Source: Aigarchaeota archaeon (GTDB lineage: Archaea; Thermoproteota; Nitrososphaeria_A; Caldarchaeales; Calditenuaceae). Taken from it: DNA of 47,782 bases. Positions 16,322 to 24,383 of the stretch are shown here, one piece after another (positions within the stretch are counted from its first letter, which is position 1; each line of letters starts with the position of its first letter). The notes beneath the pieces were generated by a model. It was not told where the DNA came from. It worked only from the letters and a program-made list of their open reading frames with translations, and did no database searches. Made by a program: the position numbers and the translations under genes. The DNA lies in NCBI GenBank assembly GCA_025059745.1, contig JANXDH010000004.1, forward strand, positions 1 to 47,782. The letters are read 5' to 3'.

Positions 16322-17734
16322 ATGAAATTGATATTCAAGTTCGGTGGGACTTCGTTATCGAGCGGGCAGAATATAGAGCGCGTGGTGAGGATCGTTAAGG
16401 ATTACGTTGACCGAAGGGATAGGGTTGTCGTCGTATGCTCCGCGATGGATGACGTGACCGATCTCCTCATTGAGTTGACGAGAGAGGCGTCGAGCGGCGA
16501 CCACCAGAGAATAGAGAGCGCGGTCTCGGAACTTAATAAGATGCACATAGAGGCGGTAGAGGCGGTGATTAGAGGCCGGGAGGTCAGAGAGACGATCGTC
16601 AGACTGATCAATGGGAGATTAGAGGACCTGAGGCGCGCCCTGCTGGGGGTCTCGTACCTACGTGAGGTCACTCCGAGGTCACAGGATTACATACTATCGT
16701 TCGGTGAACGGTTATCGACCACGATCGTCTGGGGCGCGTTAAAGGATTGGGGAGTGGATGCAGTCTATCTAGAGGGAGGGGACGCGGGGATCGTAACGAA
16801 CTCCAACTTCGGTGAGGCGCTACCCATAATGGAGGTCCTTGTCAGGGAGGTGAGGGAGAAGGTCGGGGGGTTGCTAGATGAAGGCAGGGTACCGGTCATC
16901 ACGGGGTTCATAGGTAAGAACACGGAGGGCGTGATAACGACCCTTGGTAGAGGGGGCTCGGATTACACAGCGACCTTGATAGGGTACGCGATAAATGCTG
17001 ATGAGGTCTGGTTGTGGACCGACGTAGACGGCCTGATGACCGCCGACCCTAGGGTGGTCAAGGACGCCAAGGTTTTGAGCAAGGTATCGTTCGAGGAGGC
17101 CATCGAGATGGCCCTGTTCGGCGCAAAGGGTCTTCACCCGAGAGCCCTAGAACCCGCGAAACAGGCCAACATCAGAGTGCGGATAAAGAATACGTTCAAC
17201 CCTCAATCACCAGGCACGCTGATAGGCGGCAACGCTAGGCAGTCGAGCACCTGCACCGTGAAAGGCGTTATGTTAGTGAGGAACGCGGGCATGATAACCG
17301 TGAGGGGGCCGTCCATGGTCGGTAGGCCTGGCACGGCAGCTAAGATACTTGGAGTCTTCGCGAAAGAGAACGTCAACGTCATGATGATATCACAGAGCGT
17401 CTCCGAATCGAGTATCTCGGTGGTCGTGAGGAGGGAGTGGGTGAAGAGGTTGAAGGAGGTCCTAGAGAGGGAAATGCTGACGGATGAGGAGGTTGAGAAG
17501 ATAGAGGCCGAGGACGACGTCTCGGTCGTAGCGGTCGTGGGCGAGGGGATGAAGGGCACTCCTGGGGTGGCTGGTAAAGTCTTCAGCGCCATCGCCAACA
17601 AGAAGATTAACGTCAGGATGATAGCACAGGGTTCTTCCGAGTTGAACATATCCTTCGTGGTGAAGGAGAGCGATGCACTAGAGGCCGTGAGGGCGCTGCA
17701 TGAGGAGTACCGTCTCAGAGAACTCGAGACCTAG
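16322..17734 (+). CDS. lysC: Aspartate kinase with C-terminal ACT domains
   Basis: A 470-residue aspartokinase, first step of lysine, threonine and methionine synthesis. The N-terminal signature KFGGTS (6-11) and the GRGGSDYTATL loop of the amino acid kinase fold are intact, and two ACT repeats follow (about 315-470; MISQSVSESSISVVV and MIAQGSSELNISFVV), suggesting feedback control by an amino acid. The ATG at 16322 has a gaggaact ribosome site. A TATA-like ggtataattc lies near 16276. It is followed by cmk after 15 bp. Confidence 0.96.
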   Translation: MKLIFKFGGTSLSSGQNIERVVRIVKDYVDRRDRVVVVCSAMDDVTDLLIELTREASSGDHQRIESAVSELNKMHIEAVEAVIRGREVRETIVRLINGRLEDLRRALLGVSYLREVTPRSQDYILSFGERLSTTIVWGALKDWGVDAVYLEGGDAGIVTNSNFGEALPIMEVLVREVREKVGGLLDEGRVPVITGFIGKNTEGVITTLGRGGSDYTATLIGYAINADEVWLWTDVDGLMTADPRVVKDAKVLSKVSFEEAIEMALFGAKGLHPRALEPAKQANIRVRIKNTFNPQSPGTLIGGNARQSSTCTVKGVMLVRNAGMITVRGPSMVGRPGTAAKILGVFAKENVNVMMISQSVSESSISVVVRREWVKRLKEVLEREMLTDEEVEKIEAEDDVSVVAVVGEGMKGTPGVAGKVFSAIANKKINVRMIAQGSSELNISFVVKESDALEAVRALHEEYRLRELET

Positions 17735-17749
17735 CGGGAGGGGAGCGGG

Positions 17750-18322
17750 ATGAGGGAGAGGACGTTGATCATGGTGAGCGGGTTCGCAGCGACGGGGAAG
17801 AGTACGCTCTGTAGACTGATAGGGGAGGACCTGAAGCTGAGAGTCTACTCGGGCGGCGAGGCGCTCCTCCTCGCTGCAAAGAGATTCGGTTATAACCCGA
17901 GGGGGCTAGAGTGGTGGGATACCAAGGAGGGGCTAGAGTTCCTGGAGCGCCGCAAGCTGGATAACAGCATAGACAGATCGGTCGATGAGGAGCTCAAGAA
18001 AATAGCTTCCAGGGAGAGCGCGGTCATAGACAGCTGGGTTCTGCCATGGTTGGTGGACGAGGGTTATAAGATATGGCTCAAGGCGGACCTCGAGGCGAGG
18101 GCGGAGAGGCTGATCAAGCGAAGCAAGCTGGATCTGGAGACCGCGGTCACGACGATAAGAGAGCGCGATGAGGTGAATCGGCAGTTATATTACAGCTTAT
18201 ACAAGATACGACTGGGAGAGGACTTCTCCCCGTTCCATCTTGTCCTAGATACTTCAAGGTTGGAGACGATGAGCGTCTTCAGGATAGTCCGCACCGCAAT
18301 TCACGAGCAATTTAACCTGTAA
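17750..18322 (+). CDS. cmk: Cytidylate kinase, archaeal type
   Basis: A 190-residue P-loop kinase with Walker A GFAATGKST (about 11-19) and the NMP-kinase-like segment VYSGGEALLLAAKRFGY that follows it, typical of archaeal CMP kinases. WVLPWLVDEGYKIWLKADLEARAERLIKR is the usual LID-adjacent region. Archaeal cmk often lies in line with rpl34e downstream of secY; here it is on the opposite strand and its last 11 bp overlap rpl34e tail to tail. The gagggga before the ATG at 17750 is a ribosome site. Confidence 0.88.
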   Translation: MRERTLIMVSGFAATGKSTLCRLIGEDLKLRVYSGGEALLLAAKRFGYNPRGLEWWDTKEGLEFLERRKLDNSIDRSVDEELKKIASRESAVIDSWVLPWLVDEGYKIWLKADLEARAERLIKRSKLDLETAVTTIRERDEVNRQLYYSLYKIRLGEDFSPFHLVLDTSRLETMSVFRIVRTAIHEQFNL

Positions 18323-18554
18323 CTCCCCATTCGTTTAAGACCTCTGCGTCTATCAGTTCACCTAAACACCTGTGACAGAGGGTGCCACCGTAGGGCCTCT
18401 CGACTGACCTCCTAGACTTCGGTCCCTTGGTCAAGGTTCTGTGATCGGTGCCGTGTATGACCGTCCCGCACCTACCGCACCTCGGAAGGCTGTAACTCCT
18501 TCTGGCGTAGTGCACCACGGTTCTACCACTGGGAGTCCTCCTGAAGACCTTCAT
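18312..18554 (-). CDS. rpl34e: Large-subunit ribosomal protein L34e
   Basis: An 80-residue basic ribosomal protein with two CxxC pairs (CGRCG and CHRC) and the L34e signature TKGPKSRRSVERPYGG. The frame is open to 18596, but those codons lie within the upstream insertase gene; ATG at 18554, giving MKVFRRTPSGRTV, matches the family start and follows that gene's stop directly. It ends inside the 3' end of cmk (11-bp overlap). It is the last gene of the uL15-secY-EMC3-L34e operon. Confidence 0.95.
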   Translation of the reverse strand: MKVFRRTPSGRTVVHYARRSYSLPRCGRCGTVIHGTDHRTLTKGPKSRRSVERPYGGTLCHRCLGELIDAEVLNEWGVTG

Positions 18555-18555
18555 C

Positions 18556-19062
18556 TTACTTCTTGTCCTGAGGCTTGGTCTCGGCACGCTGCACACCCCA
18601 GATAGATGGCATCTGTCGGGATAAAAACTTGTTGAGCGGGAGGCTGACAGCCAACGAGGATAGTATATACCATCCGTAAAAGTATATGATACCTCGATCG
18701 GAGATCAGCGGTATGTCGAATCCCTCCGGCATGTAGAGGACCTCCTTACCCGTGTAATAACCGGTTGCCCAGATGAAGAAGGAGAAGAAGATCGCGAGGG
18801 ACCCGGACATTACGACTAGATTCTTTAGTGCGGTCTGAGCCTCTACCCTCCTTATGTAGTCCTTCCGGCGCTCCAACCGCTCTATAGTCTTCTTGTCCCT
18901 CTCCTTCATGGCCTTCATCATCGCCCTCCTGTACTCGTTGGCCTCCATCATCCTCCGTATATCATCGTCCTTGATGAGGGCGCGTCTGATAAGGGCGCTA
19001 GCGATGGCCATGGAGATGGAGAAGAGCAGTATCTCGATGGCAGCACCCGTGAGCGACATCAC
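18556..19062 (-). CDS. EMC3/DUF106-family membrane insertase
   Basis: A 168-residue integral membrane protein with three membrane segments (about 5-24, 87-107 and 126-148) and a charged coiled-coil between the first two (RRAMMKAMKERDKKTIERLERR). This is the layout of archaeal DUF106 proteins, distant YidC/Oxa1/EMC3 relatives that help insert membrane proteins. Its start overlaps the secY stop by 4 bp, which fits a shared role in translocation. Confidence 0.9.
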   Translation of the reverse strand: MMSLTGAAIEILLFSISMAIASALIRRALIKDDDIRRMMEANEYRRAMMKAMKERDKKTIERLERRKDYIRRVEAQTALKNLVVMSGSLAIFFSFFIWATGYYTGKEVLYMPEGFDIPLISDRGIIYFYGWYILSSLAVSLPLNKFLSRQMPSIWGVQRAETKPQDKK

Positions 19063-20489
19063 GCCTCACCCAAGAGCTTGGCTACAGCTGGGTACTGTTC
19101 CGTCAACCTCTGACGGACTAACGTCAGGTAGAGCTGGTGCAGTATACTTATCGTGAGGAGCAGACCTATGCCTGTACCGTATACGTTGAGGTAGTTCGCT
19201 GCACTCGCCATTACCCCTATGATCACCGCGCCCACTATGGTGACAACGTTGACGTATTTCCTCAGCACCGGAGCTATGACTGCGGGGGACCTCCTAAAGC
19301 CCGGGACTTGCATGCCAGCCGAGACCAGTTGCTCGGCGACCTTCTCAGGCGCCAGACCTCCGATTGAGACCCAGAACTTCGCGAAGAGGACGGAGAACCC
19401 AACCATCAGAAAGACGAACGCTACGGCCCTAATTGGATCCGCACTCGCGTCCACGAAGTTAGCGGGCCCCATCACGTAGTAGGCGAGGCCTCCTGTAGGT
19501 GCCGGGGCTGCGTTCTCTACGGTCTTAAAAGTGCCTAGAACGTTCAAGAAGACGTTTGAGTTATCGCTGTTGAATCTCGCCCAGATTATGGAACTGAAGT
19601 AATAGATGTTCTGGAAGACCGTGGAGGCGAAGATTATGGGTACGTTCGAGACGTACAGGAGCTTTATCGGGTACGTGCTTCGGTACCCCGAGACCTTTGC
19701 GTAGGCTATCGGTATATTGACCCGGACCCCCTCGATGTAGACGAGTAACGCTAGCAGCGTGAACGTCGATATCAGTCCCAAGATGTCCCCCCTAAACGCG
19801 ACGTGACGGACGAAGAGGGAGTTTACGTCACCTCCACCGGTGAGGGCCTGGAAGATCGCCAGAATGACGCCGTGATAGAACCCGTCCTGAAGGATGACGG
19901 GTGAGACCAAGTCGTCGAGTACCTGTACAGCCACGCCGCTCACTATGAAGAGGCTTATTCCGCTACCGATGCCCCACCCCTTCTGGACCAGCTCATCGAG
20001 GAATATTATGACGACAGTTGCCGCGACCAGCTGGAGGAATACGAGCGCCTGCACGTTGGGAGACAGGACGCCGAAGAACCCGGCCTGTATGTAGGCGAAC
20101 GCCTGAAAGATGGCTACGATTACGGAGAGGAATTTCGATGTGGAGGTGAAGAGTGCCCTGTCCTCAGATTTGGTGAGATCTAACTTTATTATCTGAGCTC
20201 CCACCAGTAGCTGGAGTATCAGACCAGCTGTGACTATAGGGCCCACACCTAGCGTCGTGAGCGTGCCTATGCTCGACGCGAATATGACGCTCAGCAGGAA
20301 GTTGGTCTGGGTCTGGGCGCCCGTTGGGAGTCCATAGAGGACGATGGAGCTCATGGCCTGGTATATCGCGACCGCTATCGCGCTCCACGCCAGCCTCTCC
20401 CCTAGCGAGAGTTTTCTACCGGGCTTAGATATCTGGGGGAGCGACTTCGAGATGCCCTCCAGCACCGACCTCAGACCGGTAGATGACAT
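19059..20489 (-). CDS. secY: Protein translocase subunit SecY/Sec61 alpha
   Basis: A 476-residue polytopic protein with about ten membrane helices, forming the protein-conducting channel. The early plug/TM2 region (QMSSIVLYGLP to SSIGTLTTLGVGPIVTAGLILQLLVGA) and the FAKFWVSIGGLAPEKVAEQLVSAGMQVPGFR segment before TM9 are characteristic. The start is ATG at 20489, one base after the uL15 stop. Many archaea have adk right after secY, but here the EMC3-like gene follows directly. Confidence 0.98.
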   Translation of the reverse strand: MSSTGLRSVLEGISKSLPQISKPGRKLSLGERLAWSAIAVAIYQAMSSIVLYGLPTGAQTQTNFLLSVIFASSIGTLTTLGVGPIVTAGLILQLLVGAQIIKLDLTKSEDRALFTSTSKFLSVIVAIFQAFAYIQAGFFGVLSPNVQALVFLQLVAATVVIIFLDELVQKGWGIGSGISLFIVSGVAVQVLDDLVSPVILQDGFYHGVILAIFQALTGGGDVNSLFVRHVAFRGDILGLISTFTLLALLVYIEGVRVNIPIAYAKVSGYRSTYPIKLLYVSNVPIIFASTVFQNIYYFSSIIWARFNSDNSNVFLNVLGTFKTVENAAPAPTGGLAYYVMGPANFVDASADPIRAVAFVFLMVGFSVLFAKFWVSIGGLAPEKVAEQLVSAGMQVPGFRRSPAVIAPVLRKYVNVVTIVGAVIIGVMASAANYLNVYGTGIGLLLTISILHQLYLTLVRQRLTEQYPAVAKLLGEA

Positions 20490-20490
20490 G

Positions 20491-20934
20491 TCACCGAGCT
20501 CCTCCAGGCTTCACCAAGATGCACCCCAGCCTGGAAAGCTTCTCCTCGGCTCCCTTGCTCCACTCATCAACGATCACTTTTAGTTTCCTATTGACCGTGC
20601 CGCTATCCACCAGTTTATCCACCCCCAGCTCAGATAGATCGACCAAGAGGTGGTCACCTTCATACCTCGCTTCCTTTGATCTGGATAACTTGCGTGCGAG
20701 AGCGTCGAGCTCGTTTATTGTCATCGCCCTCTTCTCCTTTGAGGTAGGAGGATGAAAGCCCTTCTCACCGAAGTGGTCAGGAGCGTACTTGATTACCCAC
20801 GTCCACTTGTGCTTGTGACCTCCTGCTAACCCCCGCCCACCCTTCGCGCCGTGCTTTCTGTGCTGGCCTATCTGACCCCAGCCGTGGGTCCTAGATCCCC
20901 TCAGTCTCCTTACCTTTCTCAGCCTGGTCGGCAT
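20491..20934 (-). CDS. rpl15: Large-subunit ribosomal protein uL15
   Basis: A 147-residue ribosomal protein of the archaeal/eukaryotic uL15 (L27Ae) type. The glycine- and basic-rich N-terminus (RGSRTHGWGQIGQHR, then KGGRGLAGGHKHKWTW) is the family signature. It is the first gene of the secY operon: a TATA-like tataaata on the minus strand (20965-20974) lies about 35 bp before the ATG at 20934. The upstream neighbours of a usual spc operon (L30, S5, L18) are absent. Confidence 0.96.
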   Translation of the reverse strand: MPTRLRKVRRLRGSRTHGWGQIGQHRKHGAKGGRGLAGGHKHKWTWVIKYAPDHFGEKGFHPPTSKEKRAMTINELDALARKLSRSKEARYEGDHLLVDLSELGVDKLVDSGTVNRKLKVIVDEWSKGAEEKLSRLGCILVKPGGAR

Positions 20935-20992
20935 TAACTCCCTTAGAATGGTAGGCTAGGCCATGTATTTATAGATGCGTCAGATTCTACGG

Positions 20993-21013
20993 CCTCATCT
21001 GATAAAGATGAGG
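20993..21013. terminator. Perfect 8-bp hairpin between the DoxX-like gene and the uL15 promoter
   Basis: CCTCATCT (20993-21000) and AGATGAGG (21006-21013) form a perfect stem with a 5-base loop, 24 bp after the stop of the minus-strand DoxX-like gene and before the uL15 TATA box. No long T-tract follows, so intrinsic termination is uncertain; an RNA-processing or protein-binding site is also possible. Confidence 0.4.
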
Positions 21014-21036
21014 GGCGTTCCTCGCTCTACAACCGT

Positions 21037-21483
21037 TTAACGATTCCGGAGGATAGAGAGAGACCTGTCGTGTCTCTCCCTGATTAGCGCGACGTTCAAT
21101 AAGAGGAGGAAGAGGTGTGACCAGAATACGTTGAACTGACCCGAGAGGTTCCACGAGCAGTCGCAGAAAGTCATTATCATCAAGAGATTGGCGGCTAAAA
21201 CCGACCCTACCGAGCCTGCCACTCTGGGGAAGACCCCGGTCAACAGCAGAGCGCCCACCGATAGCTCGATGCCTATGATGGCATACGGCACCCATAATGG
21301 ACCTGACCTGATGGCCCACTGAAGGAACTCGTTGTAGTAAGGCACGTAGTTACCGAGAAACGCGACCTCAACTTGCTTTCTAAACTCATTGAAGTTCAGG
21401 TAGTTCAGCACCCCGGAGTACGCCCAGAAACCCCCCACGGACGTCCTCAGTACGAGTATCCAAGCGTTGATCAGTCTGCCCAT
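21037..21483 (-). CDS. DoxX-like membrane protein
   Basis: A 148-residue protein with about four membrane helices (near 8-24, 62-82, 88-106 and 116-134) and the early segment RTSVGGFWAYSGVLNYLN that resembles the DoxX/DoxD family. Related proteins include the small subunit of a thermoacidophile thiosulfate:quinone oxidoreductase, but most members are uncharacterised and no partner subunit is nearby. Two cysteines (CDCSW) lie near the third helix. It follows the FAD synthase gene by 8 bp on the same strand. Confidence 0.7.
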   Translation of the reverse strand: MGRLINAWILVLRTSVGGFWAYSGVLNYLNFNEFRKQVEVAFLGNYVPYYNEFLQWAIRSGPLWVPYAIIGIELSVGALLLTGVFPRVAGSVGSVLAANLLMIMTFCDCSWNLSGQFNVFWSHLFLLLLNVALIRERHDRSLSILRNR

Positions 21484-21491
21484 GAGATCAC

Positions 21492-21941
21492 CTACTTAGA
21501 CGCGAGGTTGACCGCTCTGACCAACAGCTTCGACGTGCTGTAGTTCCAGCCCTGAAGTTTGGGAGCCCTCACCACCTTCACGCGCCACCCCTTCTTCATC
21601 GCCTCATCGAGGAACCCGCTCATCACCCTCTTCTGGTCGTACCCAAAGACTATCACGTCCGGTCTCAGCCTCCGCATAACCTTCTCGAAGCTCAGAGGTT
21701 TATAGCCGAGGAGGGCCTCGTCGACGAACTTGATGCTCCTTATGATCTCGAGCCTCGCGCACTCGTCCAGTAGAGGTGGCCTGCCCTTATTCCGCCTTAC
21801 GGTGACGTCCCTCGCGAGCAGCACTATCAGACGGCCTCTCTTACCCGCCAGACGTCTCGCGTACCTCAGTACGAAGATGTGTCCGGGGTGCAAGAGGTCA
21901 AAGGCGCCAGTCGTGAGGACCACGCGCCCCTTAGCTACCAC
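21492..21941 (-). CDS. ribL: Archaeal FAD synthase (RibL-type adenylyltransferase)
   Basis: A 149-residue nucleotidyltransferase with the motif TGAFDLLHPGH (His18, His21) and a lysine- and arginine-rich ARDVTVRRNKGRPPLLDECAR segment, as in archaeal RibL, which adenylates FMN to FAD. Other cytidylyltransferase-like uses (glycerol-3-phosphate, ethanolamine phosphate) cannot be excluded, but length and neighbours favour RibL. It overlaps the dphB-DUF357 gene upstream by 7 bp. Confidence 0.85.
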   Translation of the reverse strand: MVAKGRVVLTTGAFDLLHPGHIFVLRYARRLAGKRGRLIVLLARDVTVRRNKGRPPLLDECARLEIIRSIKFVDEALLGYKPLSFEKVMRRLRPDVIVFGYDQKRVMSGFLDEAMKKGWRVKVVRAPKLQGWNYSTSKLLVRAVNLASK

Positions 21942-22951
21942 TCGAGTTTCACCTTATCCAATGCTCTGAGGGCATCTAAAAGACCTTCTGCGTATACTAC
22001 AGAGACCAAGCCGTCGACGACGCGACCGGAGTTTATGAAGTTCTCGGCGTCCTCGAGATAAGATCGGGCGAGAGCGATCACCTGAGAGACGCCTACCTCG
22101 TTGACTGTCCAGAGATCTCTCATCACCCGCGAGGTGTTCTGGACGTACTTGATGGTCCTCTCCTTGAGCGATGGAGGAGGGTTATGTCTCGATATCGCGT
22201 CCTGTCTCCCCTTCAGCAGCACGCTTAGCGCCTCCCGTTCAGTCGAGTGCAGTCCGGCCGGAAATATCAGGCAGTGTGGGGGCGGCGGGAGTTTAAGGTC
22301 CTCGATCTCACCTATCGTTCCTACCCACCTCACCTCTCCGGACAGGCCCAATCTAGCCAGCACTATAACCAGTCGTTGAGGATCGAGTTGCTCTCGACCG
22401 AGGTTGATTAGTATCCGAGCGGCCTCACCCGCGGTCATACCTCCCATCGCTGTATCGAGTAATACGAGAGTGTGGAGGCCGTATGACGAGTTGCTAGCTA
22501 TCGTCTCGCACACGTGGCCAGCGCTCTCCCTCGCCGGGGACCTAGCCAAAGTCGCTATTCGTCCGAACCTGTAAGGGGAGAGGCCGGAGGAGGCTGAGGC
22601 GGCGGATACTATCGATACGCCGTGTATGACCTCGTACTCGATTGCCATCCTTTCGGCCATTACGAGCATCGCTATGTGGGTGGTGGCAAACAGAGGGTCT
22701 CCGGGTATCGCTACCGTCACGTCCCCTATGCGTGCGTCATCGATCACCTGCTTGACGTCGTCCTCGAGTAGCCCCCTGTCAGCCCTTACGACCTCCCTTG
22801 CGTTAGATATAATATATGATAATAACTCGTCCGAGACGTATCCCGTATATAGATCGAGGTAGACCCTCTTAGAGCGCCTTATAGATTCTAAAGCTCTTAT
22901 CGTCAGGTAATCTGGGCTTCCCAGCCCCAATCCAGCAAGCCTCAGGACCAT
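21935..22951 (-). CDS. dphB: Diphthine synthase with C-terminal DUF357-like domain
   Basis: A 338-residue protein. Residues 1 to about 255 are diphthine synthase, the SAM-dependent methyltransferase that modifies a histidine of elongation factor 2: the N-terminal MVLRLAGLGLGSPDYLTIRAL, VAIPGDPLFATTH and HGVSIVSAASASSGLSPYRFG motifs are typical. DphB is normally about 260 residues; here about 75 extra residues (265-335) form a helical domain (VSQVIALARSYLEDAENFINSG, then VDGLVSVVYAEGLLDALRAL) resembling DUF357. In other archaea DUF357 is usually a separate small protein, often near FAD synthase; here FAD synthase is the next gene. The start is ATG at 22951. Confidence 0.9.
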   Translation of the reverse strand: MVLRLAGLGLGSPDYLTIRALESIRRSKRVYLDLYTGYVSDELLSYIISNAREVVRADRGLLEDDVKQVIDDARIGDVTVAIPGDPLFATTHIAMLVMAERMAIEYEVIHGVSIVSAASASSGLSPYRFGRIATLARSPARESAGHVCETIASNSSYGLHTLVLLDTAMGGMTAGEAARILINLGREQLDPQRLVIVLARLGLSGEVRWVGTIGEIEDLKLPPPPHCLIFPAGLHSTEREALSVLLKGRQDAISRHNPPPSLKERTIKYVQNTSRVMRDLWTVNEVGVSQVIALARSYLEDAENFINSGRVVDGLVSVVYAEGLLDALRALDKVKLEW

Positions 22952-23010
22952 ACAACGATAGTAAGGATCGAGCTGGATTTAAGCAGGGGTGAGACTAGTC
23001 TACCGTGGGA

Positions 23011-23036
23011 GACGTGTCACCTAAATGTTACACGTC
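23011..23036. promoter_or_regulatory. Inverted repeat GACGTGTCAC/GTTACACGTC at the end of the par operon
   Basis: Arms 23011-23020 and 23027-23036 match at 9 of 10 positions around a 6-bp spacer. The right arm covers the stop codon of the gene ending at 23028. No T-tract follows. The arms contain the same (A)CGTGTCAC core, the reverse complement of GTGACACGT, that resembles the sites upstream of the operon, so a partition-protein site is more attractive than a terminator. Confidence 0.4.
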
Positions 23037-23444
23037 GTATATAGACGTCCTCAGCCGCTCCCCCATCTCCTCTAGAAGCGCGATGGCCTCCTCTATCCTA
23101 CCCTCCCTCAAGAGTTCACCCAGTTCCACGAACCAACTGTGCCTCTCTTCTCCCAGTAGGCCGAGGTAACTCACTAGTAATACGGTGAACATGGCCTCCC
23201 TGATGTTCTTCATGGCCTGACCGATGATCTTGGCGTAGGACCCCCTGCTTACGCCCAGGGCGTCTGCCTTAAGTTGATAGCTTGCGCGCCTGCCTAGTCC
23301 TGAGTGGCGGAGCTCGGTCAGTATGGCCTCCAACTGCCTCTCGGTCAGAGAGGACTCCCTTGATAAGAGCCTCAGAACCGGGTTCCTTAGGAGTTCTGAT
23401 GCGCTCTCCAGCTCGAGGAGTGACTCGGATCTTTTTTCACTCAT
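23028..23444 (-). CDS. Small helical protein of the par operon, possible DNA-binding factor
   Basis: A 138-residue, strongly helical, charged protein with no family I recognise. Residues 30-80 include SLTERQLEAILTELRHSG and LKADALGVSRGSYAKIIGQA, which look like a helix-turn-helix; the C-terminal third (WFVELGELLREGRIEEAIALLEEMGERL) resembles a single helical hairpin repeat. It starts 12 bp after the parA stop with an aaggag ribosome site. A DNA-binding partition or cell-cycle partner of ParA is inferred from position only. Confidence 0.55.
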   Translation of the reverse strand: MSEKRSESLLELESASELLRNPVLRLLSRESSLTERQLEAILTELRHSGLGRRASYQLKADALGVSRGSYAKIIGQAMKNIREAMFTVLLVSYLGLLGEERHSWFVELGELLREGRIEEAIALLEEMGERLRTSIYDV

Positions 23445-23456
23445 CTCCTTCCTCAG

Positions 23457-24383
23457 CTAGACAGTTTTGTCAACGCCCAGTTGAAAAAGCTTGGACTCGC
23501 CCTCAACGCCCCCTACACCCGCGGTAATACTCCTGGAGTGTGACCCGATTCTCTCGAGGATCTCAACTGTCAGTGCCTCATAGGCCTTGGAGACGGGTGA
23601 GTCAGGGTTGTATATTACACACGGCCTCCCGAGGAAGTGGCCCTCTTCGAGCCTCACGCTCGACGGTATCTCGGTCCTCAGTAGCGACTCGCCGAGCCTG
23701 TGCCTGAGGTCCTGCCTGATCTCGTGGGTTATCTTGTACCTGTTGTCTACCATCGTGAGGAAGTGACCGAGTACTTCGAGCTCAGCCCTGAGCCTACTAT
23801 GGAGTAGTTCGATGACGTGATAGAGCCGTCTCAGTCCATCTATGCTGAAGTACCTCGGCTGTATTGGGACCAGGACGAACTTGGACGCGTAGAGCGCGTT
23901 GAACGTGAGGACTCCGAGGTTCGGGGGAGTGTCTATTATTATGAAGTCGTACCTCATCGGTAGGCTCTCTATCAGTTTGCTGACCACCGCCTCACGCCCG
24001 GGTTGTCGGGAGATGTACTCCTCGGTGGCCGCGAGGTCCTCATTGCTCGGTAATACGTGAAGCTTATCGATAGGCGTCTCCCTTATGATCTCCTTGACGG
24101 GTTTGTAGGAGGTGAGGGCCGCGGAGATCGAGAACTCGGTGCTCACCCTCTCGAGTCCGAGGGCTAGACTGGCGTGACCCTGTGGGTCGAGGTCGACTAC
24201 CAACACGTCCATCTTGAACTTATGCGCCAGAACCGCAGCGACGTTAACGACCGTGGAGGTCTTCCCTACTCCGCCCTTCTGGTTGGCGACCGAGATCCTG
24301 AGCGGGTGACGTGGGAGATACGTCACATCCGTCTGACTCGTCCCACTAGTCATACGTGTCTCGTGTGGCGCCCCTATTACCAT
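23457..24383 (-). CDS. ParA/SegA-type partition ATPase
   Basis: A 308-residue ParA-family ATPase with deviant Walker A QKGGVGKTS (35-43; signature Lys36 and catalytic Lys41), switch I VDLDPQGHASLALG and Walker B FIIIDTPPNLG. Such ATPases bind DNA as ATP dimers and move chromosomes or plasmids with a DNA-binding partner. About 28 residues precede the usual start; this N-terminal tail could bind DNA, or translation may begin at Met11. The ATG shares one base with the stop of the preceding gene (TGATG), so the two are coupled. Neighbours are all chromosomal, so this is likely a chromosome segregation (Seg-like) system rather than a plasmid remnant. Confidence 0.9.
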   Translation of the reverse strand: MVIGAPHETRMTSGTSQTDVTYLPRHPLRISVANQKGGVGKTSTVVNVAAVLAHKFKMDVLVVDLDPQGHASLALGLERVSTEFSISAALTSYKPVKEIIRETPIDKLHVLPSNEDLAATEEYISRQPGREAVVSKLIESLPMRYDFIIIDTPPNLGVLTFNALYASKFVLVPIQPRYFSIDGLRRLYHVIELLHSRLRAELEVLGHFLTMVDNRYKITHEIRQDLRHRLGESLLRTEIPSSVRLEEGHFLGRPCVIYNPDSPVSKAYEALTVEILERIGSHSRSITAGVGGVEGESKLFQLGVDKTV

